This document shows positions 50,806 through 59,632 of a stretch of DNA of 64,000 bases, in pieces; the first letter of the stretch is position 1, and every line of letters begins with the position of its first letter. A model generated the notes under the pieces. That model did no database searches. It saw nothing but the letters and a program-made list of their open reading frames with translations, and was not told where the DNA came from. Source of the stretch: JABFXX01 sp036489755 (lineage in GTDB: Bacteria > Myxococcota_A > Polyangia > Haliangiales > Haliangiaceae); NCBI GenBank assembly GCA_036489755.1, contig DASXFD010000046.1, positions 1 to 64,000 of the forward strand, read 5' to 3'. The translations under genes and the position numbers were made by a program.

Positions 50806-52092
50806 ATGGCGCGCCTGGTCTCGGAAGTGTTTCGGCCGACCGATTATCCGAAGCTGACGTACGTCGAGCGCGACCAGCTTCATCTCGAGCGACTGCTCGG
50901 CGAGTGGATGCGATCGTCGACGCAGATCGCGTCGATCTCGGGCCCGTCGAAGGCCGGCAAGACCGTGCTCGTGCAGCGCGTGGTCGGCGAGGGCAACCTG
51001 GTGACGGTCAGCGGCGCCTCGGTGCGCACCGCCGATCAGCTGTGGGAGCGCGTGCTCGATTGGCTCGGCGAGCCGCACGTGACGATGACGAGCTCGATCG
51101 ACACCAAGACCGAGACCGAGACGCGCGAGCACTCCGCGCAGCTCGGGTTTTCGGGAACCGGCGCGACCCACCGCGCCGGCCATCTCGAAGTCGACGGCCA
51201 GACCGAGACGCTGCAGGCCACCGCGAACCGGCGCGGCTTGCCGCAGGTGGTCGCCGAGATCGCGAATAGCTCGACGACGCTGTTGCTCGACGACTTTCAC
51301 TACATTCCGGCCGCGATCCAGACCGACGTCGCGCAGCAGCTGAAGGATGCGGCGAGCCGCGGCGTCCGGATCTGTGTCGCGGCGGTGCCGCATCAGGCCG
51401 ACAACGTGGTGCGCGCGCTGCCCGAGCTGCGCGGCCGCGTGCTCGCGATCGATCTCGATTACTGGAGCAAGCGCGACCTGCTCGCGATTCCCGCGCTCGG
51501 CTGCCCGCTGCTCAACATCGAGCTCGATCACGCGTCGCTGCAGAAGTTCGCGGTCGAGGCGGCCGGGTCGCCGCAACTCATGCAATCGATCTGCTTGTGG
51601 GCGTGCAGCCACGTCGGCGTGCGCGAGGAGGCCGAGCTGCCGCGCGCGATCACGCTCGACGAGACCGCGCGCAAGGAGATCCTGTTCTTGACGTCGCTCA
51701 CGGCCGATTTTCGATCGCTGGTTCGCCAGCTGATCTCGGGCCCGCGCGTGCGGCCCGGCGAGCGCCGCACGTACGTGCACTCGGACGGCCGCGTCGGCGA
51801 CGTCTACCTCACCGTGATGCGCGCGCTCGCGCTCGATCCACCGTTGCTCACGGTCGACTACGCCGAGCTGACGAAGCGGCTCGATCAGCTGTGCAAGGGC
51901 GCGAGCCCCGACGGCGCGAGCGTGATCAACGCGTGCACGCGGATCGCGCAGATCGCGCAGAACAAGGCGCCGCCGACCGGGCCCGCGATCGAGTGGGACG
52001 AGCCGGCGCAGACGATCGTGATCCACGATCCGTACCTGCTGTTCTACCTGCGCTGGTCGGTCGTGCTCGAGCGCGAAGCCGATGCGCTCTGA
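50806..52092 (+). CDS. STAND/AAA-type ATP-binding protein
   Basis: A 428-residue P-loop ATPase. Walker A is GPSKAGKT (46-53), Walker B TTLLLDDFHYI (about 156-166), sensor-like Arg in GVRICVAAVPHQADNVVRAL. The C-terminal half (about 215-428) is helical with a probable winged-helix region (LIHDPYLLF-type end: TIVIHDPYLLFYLRWSVVLE). This layout fits STAND-family NTPases of the kind found in signalling and conflict systems. A Thr/Glu-rich insert (about 95-150) lies between Walker A and B. No effector domain is attached. It converges with the DUF1877 gene and abuts it directly. Confidence 0.7.
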   Translation: MARLVSEVFRPTDYPKLTYVERDQLHLERLLGEWMRSSTQIASISGPSKAGKTVLVQRVVGEGNLVTVSGASVRTADQLWERVLDWLGEPHVTMTSSIDTKTETETREHSAQLGFSGTGATHRAGHLEVDGQTETLQATANRRGLPQVVAEIANSSTTLLLDDFHYIPAAIQTDVAQQLKDAASRGVRICVAAVPHQADNVVRALPELRGRVLAIDLDYWSKRDLLAIPALGCPLLNIELDHASLQKFAVEAAGSPQLMQSICLWACSHVGVREEAELPRAITLDETARKEILFLTSLTADFRSLVRQLISGPRVRPGERRTYVHSDGRVGDVYLTVMRALALDPPLLTVDYAELTKRLDQLCKGASPDGASVINACTRIAQIAQNKAPPTGPAIEWDEPAQTIVIHDPYLLFYLRWSVVLEREADAL

Positions 52093-52560
52093 TCAGAGCA
52101 GCATCAGCAACATCGAGTGCTGCTGCTTGGCCGCATCTTTGTACAGCGCGATCATGCGACGGAGCAGCAGCTCGAGCGCTTCGCGCTCTTCGTCGTCGGG
52201 CGTCGCGCCGACCTTGCCGTGCGCCTTCGCGTTGGCCAGCGCGCCGTAGCGACTCGCGACGTGTGACGGTGCGAGCGACTCGAGCCGCTTCGCGATCTCG
52301 GTGACGCGCGCCGGGCCGAGCACGCGCGCCGAGCCGTCGCCGAACTTCTTGCCGGACCGGCCGAGCACGGCGTCGCCGAGCAAGTCGTCCTTGCCGCGAT
52401 CGGAGAGGATGAAGTCGAGCGCGTCCCAGGCGTTGCCGATGTCGAGCAGGCCGGGGATCTCTTCTTCCTCGCGGGCTTCGACGACGTCCATCAACGTCTC
52501 GGGTTCTTCTTGGAGCACGGCCAAGCGTTTTGCAGACAACGTGATCAGGATTCCGAACAT
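52093..52560 (-). CDS. DUF1877 (YfbM-like) family protein
   Basis: A 155-residue protein. The family pattern is clear: MFGILITLSAKRLAVLQEEP at the start, then GLLDIGNAWDALDFILSDRG, DLLGDAVLGRSGKKFGDG and ARVLGPARVTEIAKRLESL. DUF1877 proteins are small alpha/beta proteins of unknown function, often next to toxin-immunity or stress genes. The gene ends exactly one base after the STAND ATPase stop and begins 13 bases after the stop of the lipoprotein gene upstream on the same strand. Confidence 0.85.
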   Translation of the reverse strand: MFGILITLSAKRLAVLQEEPETLMDVVEAREEEEIPGLLDIGNAWDALDFILSDRGKDDLLGDAVLGRSGKKFGDGSARVLGPARVTEIAKRLESLAPSHVASRYGALANAKAHGKVGATPDDEEREALELLLRRMIALYKDAAKQQHSMLLMLL

Positions 52561-52573
52561 CGGTTCTTGCGCC

Positions 52574-53098
52574 TCAAAAGTTCGGCTGCTCGCCGAAGTG
52601 TTTCTCGACCAGCTTGCGCAGGTAGTTACCCAGCGCGATCACCGCATCTTCGTCGGTATCGCGCGAAACATAGACCGTGTAGAGCTCGTGCGGGCCCTCG
52701 TCGGTAGGCTCGCGCAGGCGCAGCGTCACGGTGCCGCTGTCCTCGTCGGTCTTGCCCTTCTTGTGCGACGGGATGTCGATCGCGTCGATCAAGTTCCAGA
52801 CTTTAACGCCCTCGTCCTCGGAAAGGTTCTTCGCGCCGCCGAGCTTGTCGGTCTTGGTGTCCTTCGAATACGACGCCCAGATCGACGTGCCGCGGATGCG
52901 GATCTGCCAGTCGTCGCCGTCGGGCTTGTCGGAGACGAAGTCGAACATGCGGCCGTTGGTCTCGCCGGGATCGTTCTCGGCGTTGCGGATCATCGAGCTG
53001 CCCTCGTAATCGCCGCCGAGATGGCAGGCGGCCAGCGAGCCGGTCGCGGCGAGCGCGCCGGTCGCGGCGATCGCGGGGAGGCTGGCGAGGATTCGCAC
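52574..53098 (-). CDS. lipoprotein of unknown function
   Basis: A 174-residue lipoprotein from a GTG start at 53098: VRILASLPAIAATGALAATG continues to lipobox Cys25 in SLAACHLGGDYEG. The mature domain is acidic and beta-rich: MFDFVSDKPDGDDWQIRIRG, SIWASYSKDTKTDKLGG, LSEDEGVKVWNLIDAIDIPS. It ends LGNYLRKLVEKHFGEQPNF. No family is recognised. The frame is open upstream to 53230, but that would run antisense through the start of ycaO. It is divergent from the YcaO gene with only 26 bases between starts. Confidence 0.65.
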   Translation of the reverse strand: MRILASLPAIAATGALAATGSLAACHLGGDYEGSSMIRNAENDPGETNGRMFDFVSDKPDGDDWQIRIRGTSIWASYSKDTKTDKLGGAKNLSEDEGVKVWNLIDAIDIPSHKKGKTDEDSGTVTLRLREPTDEGPHELYTVYVSRDTDEDAVIALGNYLRKLVEKHFGEQPNF

Positions 53099-53124
53099 CG
53101 CGGAGATGATAGCACTCGCCTCGC

Positions 53125-54300
53125 ATGCTGCGGTTCTACGGACGCCCGCTCGACGCACCGCTGCGCGTCCACGACGGCACGCATCGCAGTACGACGCCGG
53201 CCGCGACCTGGCGCCGGTTCGCGCCGGCACGCAAGCGCGCGGGGATCACGCGGATCGCCGAGCTGACCGGGCTCGACACGCTCGGCATCCCGGTGTTCGC
53301 CGCGATCCGGCCGATGGGCCGCTCGCTGTCGACGCAGCAGGGCAAGGGCCTCACGCCCGACGCGGCGCGCGTGTCGGCGCTGATGGAGAGCCTCGAGACG
53401 TGGACCGCCGAGGAGCTCGCGGTGCCGATCGTGCGCGGCTCGTACCGCGCGCTCGCCAAGCGGCGCCGCGTGGTCGACGTGCGCCGGCTGCCGCGCACCG
53501 GCGCGAAGCTCGATCCGGGCGCGCGCTGGGACTGGGTGGAAGGCTTCGAGCTCGTCGCCGGCGAGCCGATCCTCGTGCCCGCGCAGTCGCTCACGCTCGA
53601 CACGACGTTCACCAAACCGCCGGTGTTCGACATCTCGTCGAACGGGCTCGCGTCGGGAAACTCGCTGGTCGAGGCGATCGTGCACGGCCTGTGCGAGGTG
53701 ATCGAGCGCGACGCCGAGGCCGCGTGGCGGCGCACCGGCGGCGATCGCCGGCTCGTGCTCGACACGATCGACGACCGCGCGTGTCGCGAGCTGATCGACG
53801 CGATCGTGCGCGCCGGCTCGCGCGTGATCGTGTGGGATCTCGCGAGCCGCGTCGGGCTGTGCGCGATCGGCTGCGCGATCGTCGAGGATCCGCGCGAGCC
53901 TGCATGGCGCGCGCTCGGCGTGTATCAAGGCTTCGGCGCGCACCTCGCTCCCGAGATCGCGATCGCGCGTGCGCTCACCGAAGCCGCGCAGACCCGGCTC
54001 ACGTACATCGCCGGCGGCCGCGACGACTTCTTCGCCGCCGACTACGCGCGCGCCACCGATCGCGAGCTGCTCGCCGCGACGTGGGCGAGCCTGCCCGACG
54101 GCGAGCCGGTGCTGTTCGACGAGCTGCCTCGCTTCGCGGCGCGCTCGCTCGGCGGCGAGCTCGAGATCCTCGTCGAGCTGGTGCGCGCGGCCGGCTTCGA
54201 CCAGGTGATCGCCGTCGAGCTCACACACGCCGCGCTCGGCGTGCCGGTCGCGAAGGTGATCGTGCCCGGGCTCGCGTGCGACGTCGAGGTGCTCGGGTGA
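53125..54300 (+). CDS. YcaO-domain cyclodehydratase/thioamidation enzyme
   Basis: A 391-residue YcaO protein. YcaO enzymes activate a peptide amide with ATP, to form azolines or, with TfuA, thioamides. The ATP/Mg-binding elements are visible: ALMESLETWTAEEL (about 86-99), SNGLASGNSLVEAIVHGLCE with VIERDAEAAWRR (about 172-203), and IARALTEAAQTRLTYIAGGR (about 280-299). The C-terminus has ALGVPVAKVIVPGLACDVEV, like stand-alone YcaO proteins that work with TfuA. The ATG at 53125 (MLRFYGRPLD) is used. The stop overlaps the tfuA GTG (GTGA), so the pair is translationally coupled. Confidence 0.92.
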   Translation: MLRFYGRPLDAPLRVHDGTHRSTTPAATWRRFAPARKRAGITRIAELTGLDTLGIPVFAAIRPMGRSLSTQQGKGLTPDAARVSALMESLETWTAEELAVPIVRGSYRALAKRRRVVDVRRLPRTGAKLDPGARWDWVEGFELVAGEPILVPAQSLTLDTTFTKPPVFDISSNGLASGNSLVEAIVHGLCEVIERDAEAAWRRTGGDRRLVLDTIDDRACRELIDAIVRAGSRVIVWDLASRVGLCAIGCAIVEDPREPAWRALGVYQGFGAHLAPEIAIARALTEAAQTRLTYIAGGRDDFFAADYARATDRELLAATWASLPDGEPVLFDELPRFAARSLGGELEILVELVRAAGFDQVIAVELTHAALGVPVAKVIVPGLACDVEVLG

Positions 54301-55007
54301 AGACCGTGGTGTTCATCGGCCCGACGCTGCACGTCGCGTCGTCGCGCGAGCTCGACGTGCGGCCGCCGGCGGCGGTGGGCGACCTGTTGCGGGCGTCGCG
54401 CGAGCGCGGCGTGCGGCGCATCGCGCTCGTCGACGGCTACTTCGAGCGGATGGCGGCCGTCTGGCACAAAGAGATCCTGCTCGCGCTCGAGCGCGGCGTG
54501 CAGGTCTACGGCGCGTCGAGCATGGGTGCACTGCGTGCCGCCGAGCTCGCACCGTTCGGGATGATCGGCGTCGGTCGGATCTTTCAGATGTTCGCGCGCG
54601 GCGAGCTCACCGCCGACGACGAAGTTGCCGTCGCACACTTGCCCGCCGAGGCCGGCTATCGCGCGATCTCCGACGCGCTCGTCAACCTGCGCGACGGGCT
54701 CGCCCGCGCGACGAAGGCTCGCGTGATCGCGGCGCGGACCGAGCGCGCATTGCTCGAGCTCGCGCGCGGCACGTTCTACCGCGAGCGATCGTGGGCGCGC
54801 GTCGTCGCCGACGGCCGCGCGGCGAAGCTGCCGGCGCGCGAGCTCGATGCGCTCGCGGCGTGGCCCAAGCCGGATCGCAAGGCCGCCGATGCGCGCCTGT
54901 TGCTCGCGCGTCTCGCGCTCCCGGGGCGCAGCGAGACGCACCGTCCCGCGAGGCGTCGCGTCCCGCGCACGTGGGCGCTGCGGCAACTGCTCGCCGATCT
55001 CGGGTAA
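54297..55007 (+). CDS. TfuA-like protein
   Basis: A 236-residue partner of YcaO. The TfuA core is visible as VVFIGPTLHVASSRELDVRP, IALVDGYFERMAAVWHKEIL and VQVYGASSMGALRAAELAPF (about 75-94), then IFQMFARGELTADDEVAVAH. In characterised pairs TfuA assists sulfur delivery for thioamide formation on a peptide or on methyl-CoM reductase. Bacteria lack the latter, so the substrate here is unknown. The GTG start at 54297 overlaps the ycaO stop. The kinase gene follows after 12 bases and may be in the same operon. Confidence 0.92.
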   Translation: MKTVVFIGPTLHVASSRELDVRPPAAVGDLLRASRERGVRRIALVDGYFERMAAVWHKEILLALERGVQVYGASSMGALRAAELAPFGMIGVGRIFQMFARGELTADDEVAVAHLPAEAGYRAISDALVNLRDGLARATKARVIAARTERALLELARGTFYRERSWARVVADGRAAKLPARELDALAAWPKPDRKAADARLLLARLALPGRSETHRPARRRVPRTWALRQLLADLG

Positions 55008-55019
55008 GCTCGATCCGCG

Positions 55020-58000
55020 ATGGTTCCGGCTGTGCTTGGAACCGGCCGCTTCGAGCTGCGCGGCACGCTGGGCGCAGGCGGCGCTGGCACGGTGTATCGC
55101 GTGCTCGATCGCCAGCTCGGGCGCGAGGTCGCGCTCAAGCACCTGCGCCACGCGTCGGGCCGCGATCTCGTGCGCTTCAAGCGCGAGTTCCGCGCGCTCG
55201 CCGACATCACGCATCCGGGCCTCGTCCAGCTGCACGAGCTCCACGCCGACGACGATGGGTGGTACTTCACGATGGAGCTCGTCGAGGGCGTGTCGTTCAT
55301 CGACTGGGTGCGGCCGCCGCGCGGCGGCCACAGCGGGCCCAAGCGCACGCGGCAAGACATCGCGGACGCGGCGGTCGACGGAGCGCGGCTGCGCGGCGCG
55401 ATCATCCAGCTCGCCGATGCGCTGCTCGCGTTGCATCGCGCCGGCAAGCTGCATCGCGATCTCAAGCCGTCGAACGTGCTCGTCACGCCGCAAGGCCGGG
55501 TCGCGCTGCTCGACTTCGGGCTGGTCGCGCACGTCGCCGAGCACGATCCCGATCGACTCGCGGTCGGCACGCCGGCGTACATGTCGCCGGAGCAGGCATC
55601 GGATCGGTCGCTCACCGAAGCGAGCGATTGGTACGGGCTCGGCGCGATGCTCTACGAAGCGCTCGTCGGGCGGCGGCCGTTCGAAGGCGAGCCGACGGCC
55701 GTGATGACGCGCAAGCAGCGCGAGACGCCGGCGAGCCCGTTGCGCGTCGCGCCGCACGTGGCGCCGGATCTCGCCGAGCTCGCCAGCGAGCTGCTCGCGA
55801 CATCGCCCGAGGCACGGCCGGGCGGCTTGGCGATCCTGCGCAAGCTCGGCGCGGCACCGTCGCACCGCACGCGCGCGATCACGGGCCACGCGCCGGCGTT
55901 CGTCGGCCGCGGCCGTGAGCAAGACGAGCTGGCGCGCGCGCTTGCCGATGCGCGGACGCACGGCGTGACCGTGCTCGTGCGTGGCGCGTCGGGCATCGGC
56001 AAGACGGCGCTCGTCCGCCGCTTCCTGCGCGGGCTCGGCGATCGCGTCGTCGTGCTCGAAGGTCGCTGCTTCGAGCGCGAGCAGGTGCCGTTCAAGATGC
56101 TCGACGGCGTGGTCGACATGCTGACGACCGCACTCGTGCCGCTGCCGGGCGAGCTCGTCGCGAGCTGGGCGCCGCGCGACGTCGGCGCGCTCGTGCGGCT
56201 GTTTCCGGTCATGCGGCGCGTCGGCGCGCTCGCCGAGCTCGAGCCGCACGCCGCGGTGCCAGCCGATCCGGCCGAGCTGCGCCGCCGCGGCTTCAGCGCG
56301 CTGCGCCACGTGCTCGCGCGGCTCGCGCGCGTCAAGCAGGTCGCGCTGTTCATCGACGACGCGCACTGGGGCGACGCCGACAGCGCCGCGTTCTTGGCCG
56401 AGCTGATCCATCCGGGCGAGCCGTCGATCCTGACGATCGTCGCGCACCGGCCCGAGGATTACCTCGGCGTGATCGCCAAGCTCGGGCCGCCGTCGGGGCG
56501 CCGCGGCGACGCCCGCGAGCTCGCGCTGGCGCCGCTCGATGATGACGAAGCCCGCGCGCTCGTCGATCTCATCGCGCGCGATCCGGGCCGCGCCGAAGCG
56601 GTCGTCGCGGCCGGCGCCGGCAACCCGCTCGTGCTCGCCGAGCTCGCGCGCGCCGGCGCTTGCGGCGGCGACGCGCCCGCGACGATGGCGGAGCTCGTCC
56701 AGCGCCGCGTCGCGCAGCTGCGGCCCGACGCGCAGGCGATGCTGGCGGTGTCGAGCATCGCGGCGCGCCCGCTGCCGATCGAGATCGCGGCGCGAGCTGC
56801 GAGTGTGGTCGGCGGTCACGACGAGGCGGCGGAGCTCGCGGCCGAGCGACTCGCGACCGTGCGCCACGCCGACGGCGCGGTGATCCTGCAGCCCGCGCAC
56901 GATCACGTGCGGCTCGCGGTGCTCGCGAGCCTCGACGTCGAGGCCAAGGCGTACTGGCACGAAGCGCTCGCGCTGGCGTTCGACGAGCTGCGCGGCGATC
57001 CGCAGGCCGTCGTCGAGCACTGGCTCGCGGCCGGTCATCCGGCGAACGCGGCGCACCACGCGGTCGCGGCGGCGCAGCGCGCCGAGGAGGCGCTCGCGTT
57101 TCGGCGCGCCGCCGAGCTCTACGAGATCGCGATCGCGTACGGCCCGTGGGACGCGAGCGGCCAGCGCGATCTATTGCGACGCAAGGCCGAGGCGCTCGTC
57201 GCCGCGGGCCAGCTCGACGCGGCCGCCGCCGCGTTCCAGCATGCGGCCGAGCTCGTGCCGGCCGACGACGCCGAGGCCATCGATCTGTCGCGCCTCGCGA
57301 TCGAGGCGCTGTTGCGCCGCGGCCGGCTCGACGAAGCGTTGCCGGCGGCCGCGCAGCTGCTCGCGCATATCGGCGTGCGCAGCGCGATCGGCAAGTCGAA
57401 CCGGCGGCCGCGGCTCAGCGCGCCGTGGTTCGCGACGAAGCTGCGCGGCCTCGACTTCATCGAACGCGCTGCAGACGAGTGCTCGCGCGACGAGCTGTCG
57501 CGCGTCGACGTCTTGTACTCGCTCGCGAGTGGCCTCGCGTTCGTCGATCCGGCGAGCGGCCGCACGCTGCAGCCCGAGCTGCTCCGCGCCGCGCTCGAGT
57601 GCGGCGAGCCCGTGCGGGTGTGCTTCGCGCTCGCGCAAGAGGTCTGCTACGCGGCCGCGGCGGGCAGCCGCAACGCCGCCGTCGTCGATGCCGTCGGCGC
57701 GCGCCTCGCCGCGCTCGCACAACGGCTCGGTCATCCGCACGTTCAGGGCATCGCCGAAGCCGCGCTCGGCATCGCATCGGTGATGAACGGGCGCTGGCTA
57801 GACGCGCGCTCGCGGCTCGACGGCGGCCTCGACATGCTGCGCGATCATGGTGCGGGCGTTCGCTGGGAGATCGATGTCGCCGAGATGTACTCGCTCGTCG
57901 CGCTGTTCCAACTCGGCGACTGGCGCGAGCTCGTGCGGCGCCACCACGCGCTGCTCGAGGGCGCGCTCGAGCGCGGCGACGTCGTCGCGCAACTCGCGGC

Positions 58001-58616
58001 GTGCACCGGCCACGGCAGCTTCGCGTGGCTCGTCGCCGGCAAGCCCGACGAAGCGCGCGCGCAGCTCGCGGCAGCACGCGCGGCGCTGCCGGCCGGCTTC
58101 ACGTTCGGGCACGCGCTCGCGATCTCCGCGAGCTGCAACCTCGCGCTCTATGTCGACGACGCGGCAGCCGGCGCGCGCGAGCTCGCCGCGGCGTGGCCCG
58201 AGCTCGAGCGCATCGGTCTGTTCCGCCAGCAGCACATGCGCGTCGAGCTCCATCACCTGCGCGCGCGGCTCGCGCTCGCCGATCGAGATCCGAAGCTCTC
58301 GGAGACGCTCGCCGACGAGCTCGCCCGCGAAGGCGTGCCGTGGGCGACGGGGCTCGCGCAGCTCGTTCGCGCCTCGGCGTCTGCGTTGCGAGACGCGCAC
58401 GATATCAAGGTGCTCGACGCGCTCGACGCCGCCGAGGAGACGCTCGCGGGCGCGGCGATGACCGGTTGGCTACACGTCGCCAGGATGCGCCGCGGCATGG
58501 TTGCGGGCGGGCAGGGTGCCCATGCCCGAGCCGCTGCCGCGCGCGACGCGTTGTGTGATGCGGGTGTAGCCGCGCCCGAACAGCTCGCGAATGTTCTCGT
58601 GCCGTGGCCCGTGTAG
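55020..58616 (+). CDS. PknK-type serine/threonine kinase with ATPase and TPR modules
   Basis: A 1198-residue signalling protein. The kinase domain covers about 10-275: glycine loop GTLGAGGAGTVYRV, Lys40, HRDLKPSN (145-152), DFG (165-167) and APE-like SPEQAS. A STAND ATPase follows: Walker A GASGIGKT (322-329), Walker B QVALFIDDAHWGD near 440-455. The rest (about 650-1198) is Ala/Leu-rich TPR-like helical repeat. The domain order matches bacterial PknK/AAA_16 kinases common in myxobacteria; the repeats probably sense or scaffold partners. It lies 12 bases after tfuA, an unusual neighbour for a YcaO pair. Confidence 0.93.
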   Translation: MVPAVLGTGRFELRGTLGAGGAGTVYRVLDRQLGREVALKHLRHASGRDLVRFKREFRALADITHPGLVQLHELHADDDGWYFTMELVEGVSFIDWVRPPRGGHSGPKRTRQDIADAAVDGARLRGAIIQLADALLALHRAGKLHRDLKPSNVLVTPQGRVALLDFGLVAHVAEHDPDRLAVGTPAYMSPEQASDRSLTEASDWYGLGAMLYEALVGRRPFEGEPTAVMTRKQRETPASPLRVAPHVAPDLAELASELLATSPEARPGGLAILRKLGAAPSHRTRAITGHAPAFVGRGREQDELARALADARTHGVTVLVRGASGIGKTALVRRFLRGLGDRVVVLEGRCFEREQVPFKMLDGVVDMLTTALVPLPGELVASWAPRDVGALVRLFPVMRRVGALAELEPHAAVPADPAELRRRGFSALRHVLARLARVKQVALFIDDAHWGDADSAAFLAELIHPGEPSILTIVAHRPEDYLGVIAKLGPPSGRRGDARELALAPLDDDEARALVDLIARDPGRAEAVVAAGAGNPLVLAELARAGACGGDAPATMAELVQRRVAQLRPDAQAMLAVSSIAARPLPIEIAARAASVVGGHDEAAELAAERLATVRHADGAVILQPAHDHVRLAVLASLDVEAKAYWHEALALAFDELRGDPQAVVEHWLAAGHPANAAHHAVAAAQRAEEALAFRRAAELYEIAIAYGPWDASGQRDLLRRKAEALVAAGQLDAAAAAFQHAAELVPADDAEAIDLSRLAIEALLRRGRLDEALPAAAQLLAHIGVRSAIGKSNRRPRLSAPWFATKLRGLDFIERAADECSRDELSRVDVLYSLASGLAFVDPASGRTLQPELLRAALECGEPVRVCFALAQEVCYAAAAGSRNAAVVDAVGARLAALAQRLGHPHVQGIAEAALGIASVMNGRWLDARSRLDGGLDMLRDHGAGVRWEIDVAEMYSLVALFQLGDWRELVRRHHALLEGALERGDVVAQLAACTGHGSFAWLVAGKPDEARAQLAAARAALPAGFTFGHALAISASCNLALYVDDAAAGARELAAAWPELERIGLFRQQHMRVELHHLRARLALADRDPKLSETLADELAREGVPWATGLAQLVRASASALRDAHDIKVLDALDAAEETLAGAAMTGWLHVARMRRGMVAGGQGAHARAAAARDALCDAGVAAPEQLANVLVPWPV

Positions 58617-58693
58617 ACGCGCGTGGGCTGATATAGTGGTCGGGGCGGCGCGTGCGATCCGGGTGGGTTCGTCGCTCGTAATCGGGGAACAGC

Positions 58694-59554
58694 ATGTCAG
58701 ACATTGCTCAGCACATCGCGGTGTCGTGTCGGGTGGACATCGAGGATCTCGACTGGGAGCTCTGCCGCAAGGTCGGCTTGACCCAGCGCGAGGTCGAAAC
58801 ACTGGAGTTCTTCGCCGATATCGAGAGCCAAACCGTTTACTACTTTCTCGAGGTCGCGAAGCTCCAGGTCGCGCGTGACCCGGAGCTGCTCACGTTCCTC
58901 ACGATGTGGAACTACGAGGAGTACTTCCACTCGCACGCGATCACGCGCCTCATGCTGGAGTGCGGCGTCAAGGTCGGCAGCGCGACCGATCGCTCGACCG
59001 AGGTCCGCGCCGGCGCGCGGCTCAAGGCGAAGCTCGAAGACTTCGTCCAGAGCATGATGGCCAAGCTCGTCCCGCAGCGGTTCGTCGCGCTGTGGATGTT
59101 CTGGGGTGCGCTCCAGGAATGCCTCACCACGCAGGCGTACGAAGAGGTCATCCGCTCGACGCAGAACCCGGTGCTCGCCGAGATGTTCCGGCGCATCGCG
59201 AAGCAAGAGCGGCGTCACTTCGCGTACTACTTCGGCCAGGCGCGCGAGCGCCTGCTCGACAACAAGCAGAACCAGCGGTTCTGCCGCGCGATCGTGAAGC
59301 GGTTCTACGCGCCCGTCGGCAGCGGCGTGAAGAGCGAAGCCGAGGCTGCGCGGATCGTCGCGCAGCTATTCCCCGGCGACCGGATCTTCGAGGTCATGAG
59401 CTACATCGAGCGCCGTATCGGCCAGCTTCCCGGCATGACCGGCCTCGACGCGTGCACGAAGTGGGCGGAGAAGATCCAGCCGATCCTGCCCGCGACGATG
59501 CGCTCCGAGCGCGACCTGCTCGCGGTGCCCCGCGAGCTCGAAGAAGCCGCGTAG
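58694..59554 (+). CDS. ferritin-like diiron protein (acyl-ACP desaturase-like)
   Basis: A 286-residue helical protein. Two ExxH motifs fit a diiron site: MWNYEEYFHSHAITRLMLE and AKQERRHFAYYFGQARERL. Helical sequence around DIESQTVYYFLEVAKLQ and QECLTTQAYEEVIRSTQ fits the four-helix bundle of acyl-ACP desaturases or related ferritin-like oxidases. It is a distant relative of the desaturase-like protein at 38.5-39.3 kb. A TATAGT box lies about 60 bases upstream, but I see no good -35. The substrate is uncertain. Confidence 0.8.
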   Translation: MSDIAQHIAVSCRVDIEDLDWELCRKVGLTQREVETLEFFADIESQTVYYFLEVAKLQVARDPELLTFLTMWNYEEYFHSHAITRLMLECGVKVGSATDRSTEVRAGARLKAKLEDFVQSMMAKLVPQRFVALWMFWGALQECLTTQAYEEVIRSTQNPVLAEMFRRIAKQERRHFAYYFGQARERLLDNKQNQRFCRAIVKRFYAPVGSGVKSEAEAARIVAQLFPGDRIFEVMSYIERRIGQLPGMTGLDACTKWAEKIQPILPATMRSERDLLAVPRELEEAA

Positions 59555-59565
59555 GTCTCGATCGA

Positions 59566-59611
59566 GCTCGAGCCCGAGCCGTAAGGCTGGAGCCCGAGCC
59601 GGAGCCGGAGC
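59566..59611. repeat. GAGCCC/GAGCCG short repeat
   Basis: Imperfect repeats of GAGCCC and GAGCCG follow the stop of the ferritin-like gene. The same unit encodes Gly-Ser linkers elsewhere in the window on the opposite strand. Here it is intergenic and may be a remnant of a lost linker-bearing lipoprotein or simple slippage. Confidence 0.4.
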
Positions 59612-59632
59612 TTCGTCGTTCGTCGCGCCGGA

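Noticed and set aside
52561..55019. RiPP precursor peptide gene next to ycaO and tfuA
   Set aside because: The gaps are 13, 26 and 12 bases and hold no ORF; no small ORF with a ribosome-binding site was found inside or antisense to the pair.
54042..57059. A 1005-codon open frame antisense to tfuA and the kinase gene
   Set aside because: Its translation is Arg/His/Asp-rich with no domain or motif, while the sense strand encodes complete YcaO, TfuA and kinase domains. Long antisense frames are expected in GC-rich codon-biased DNA.
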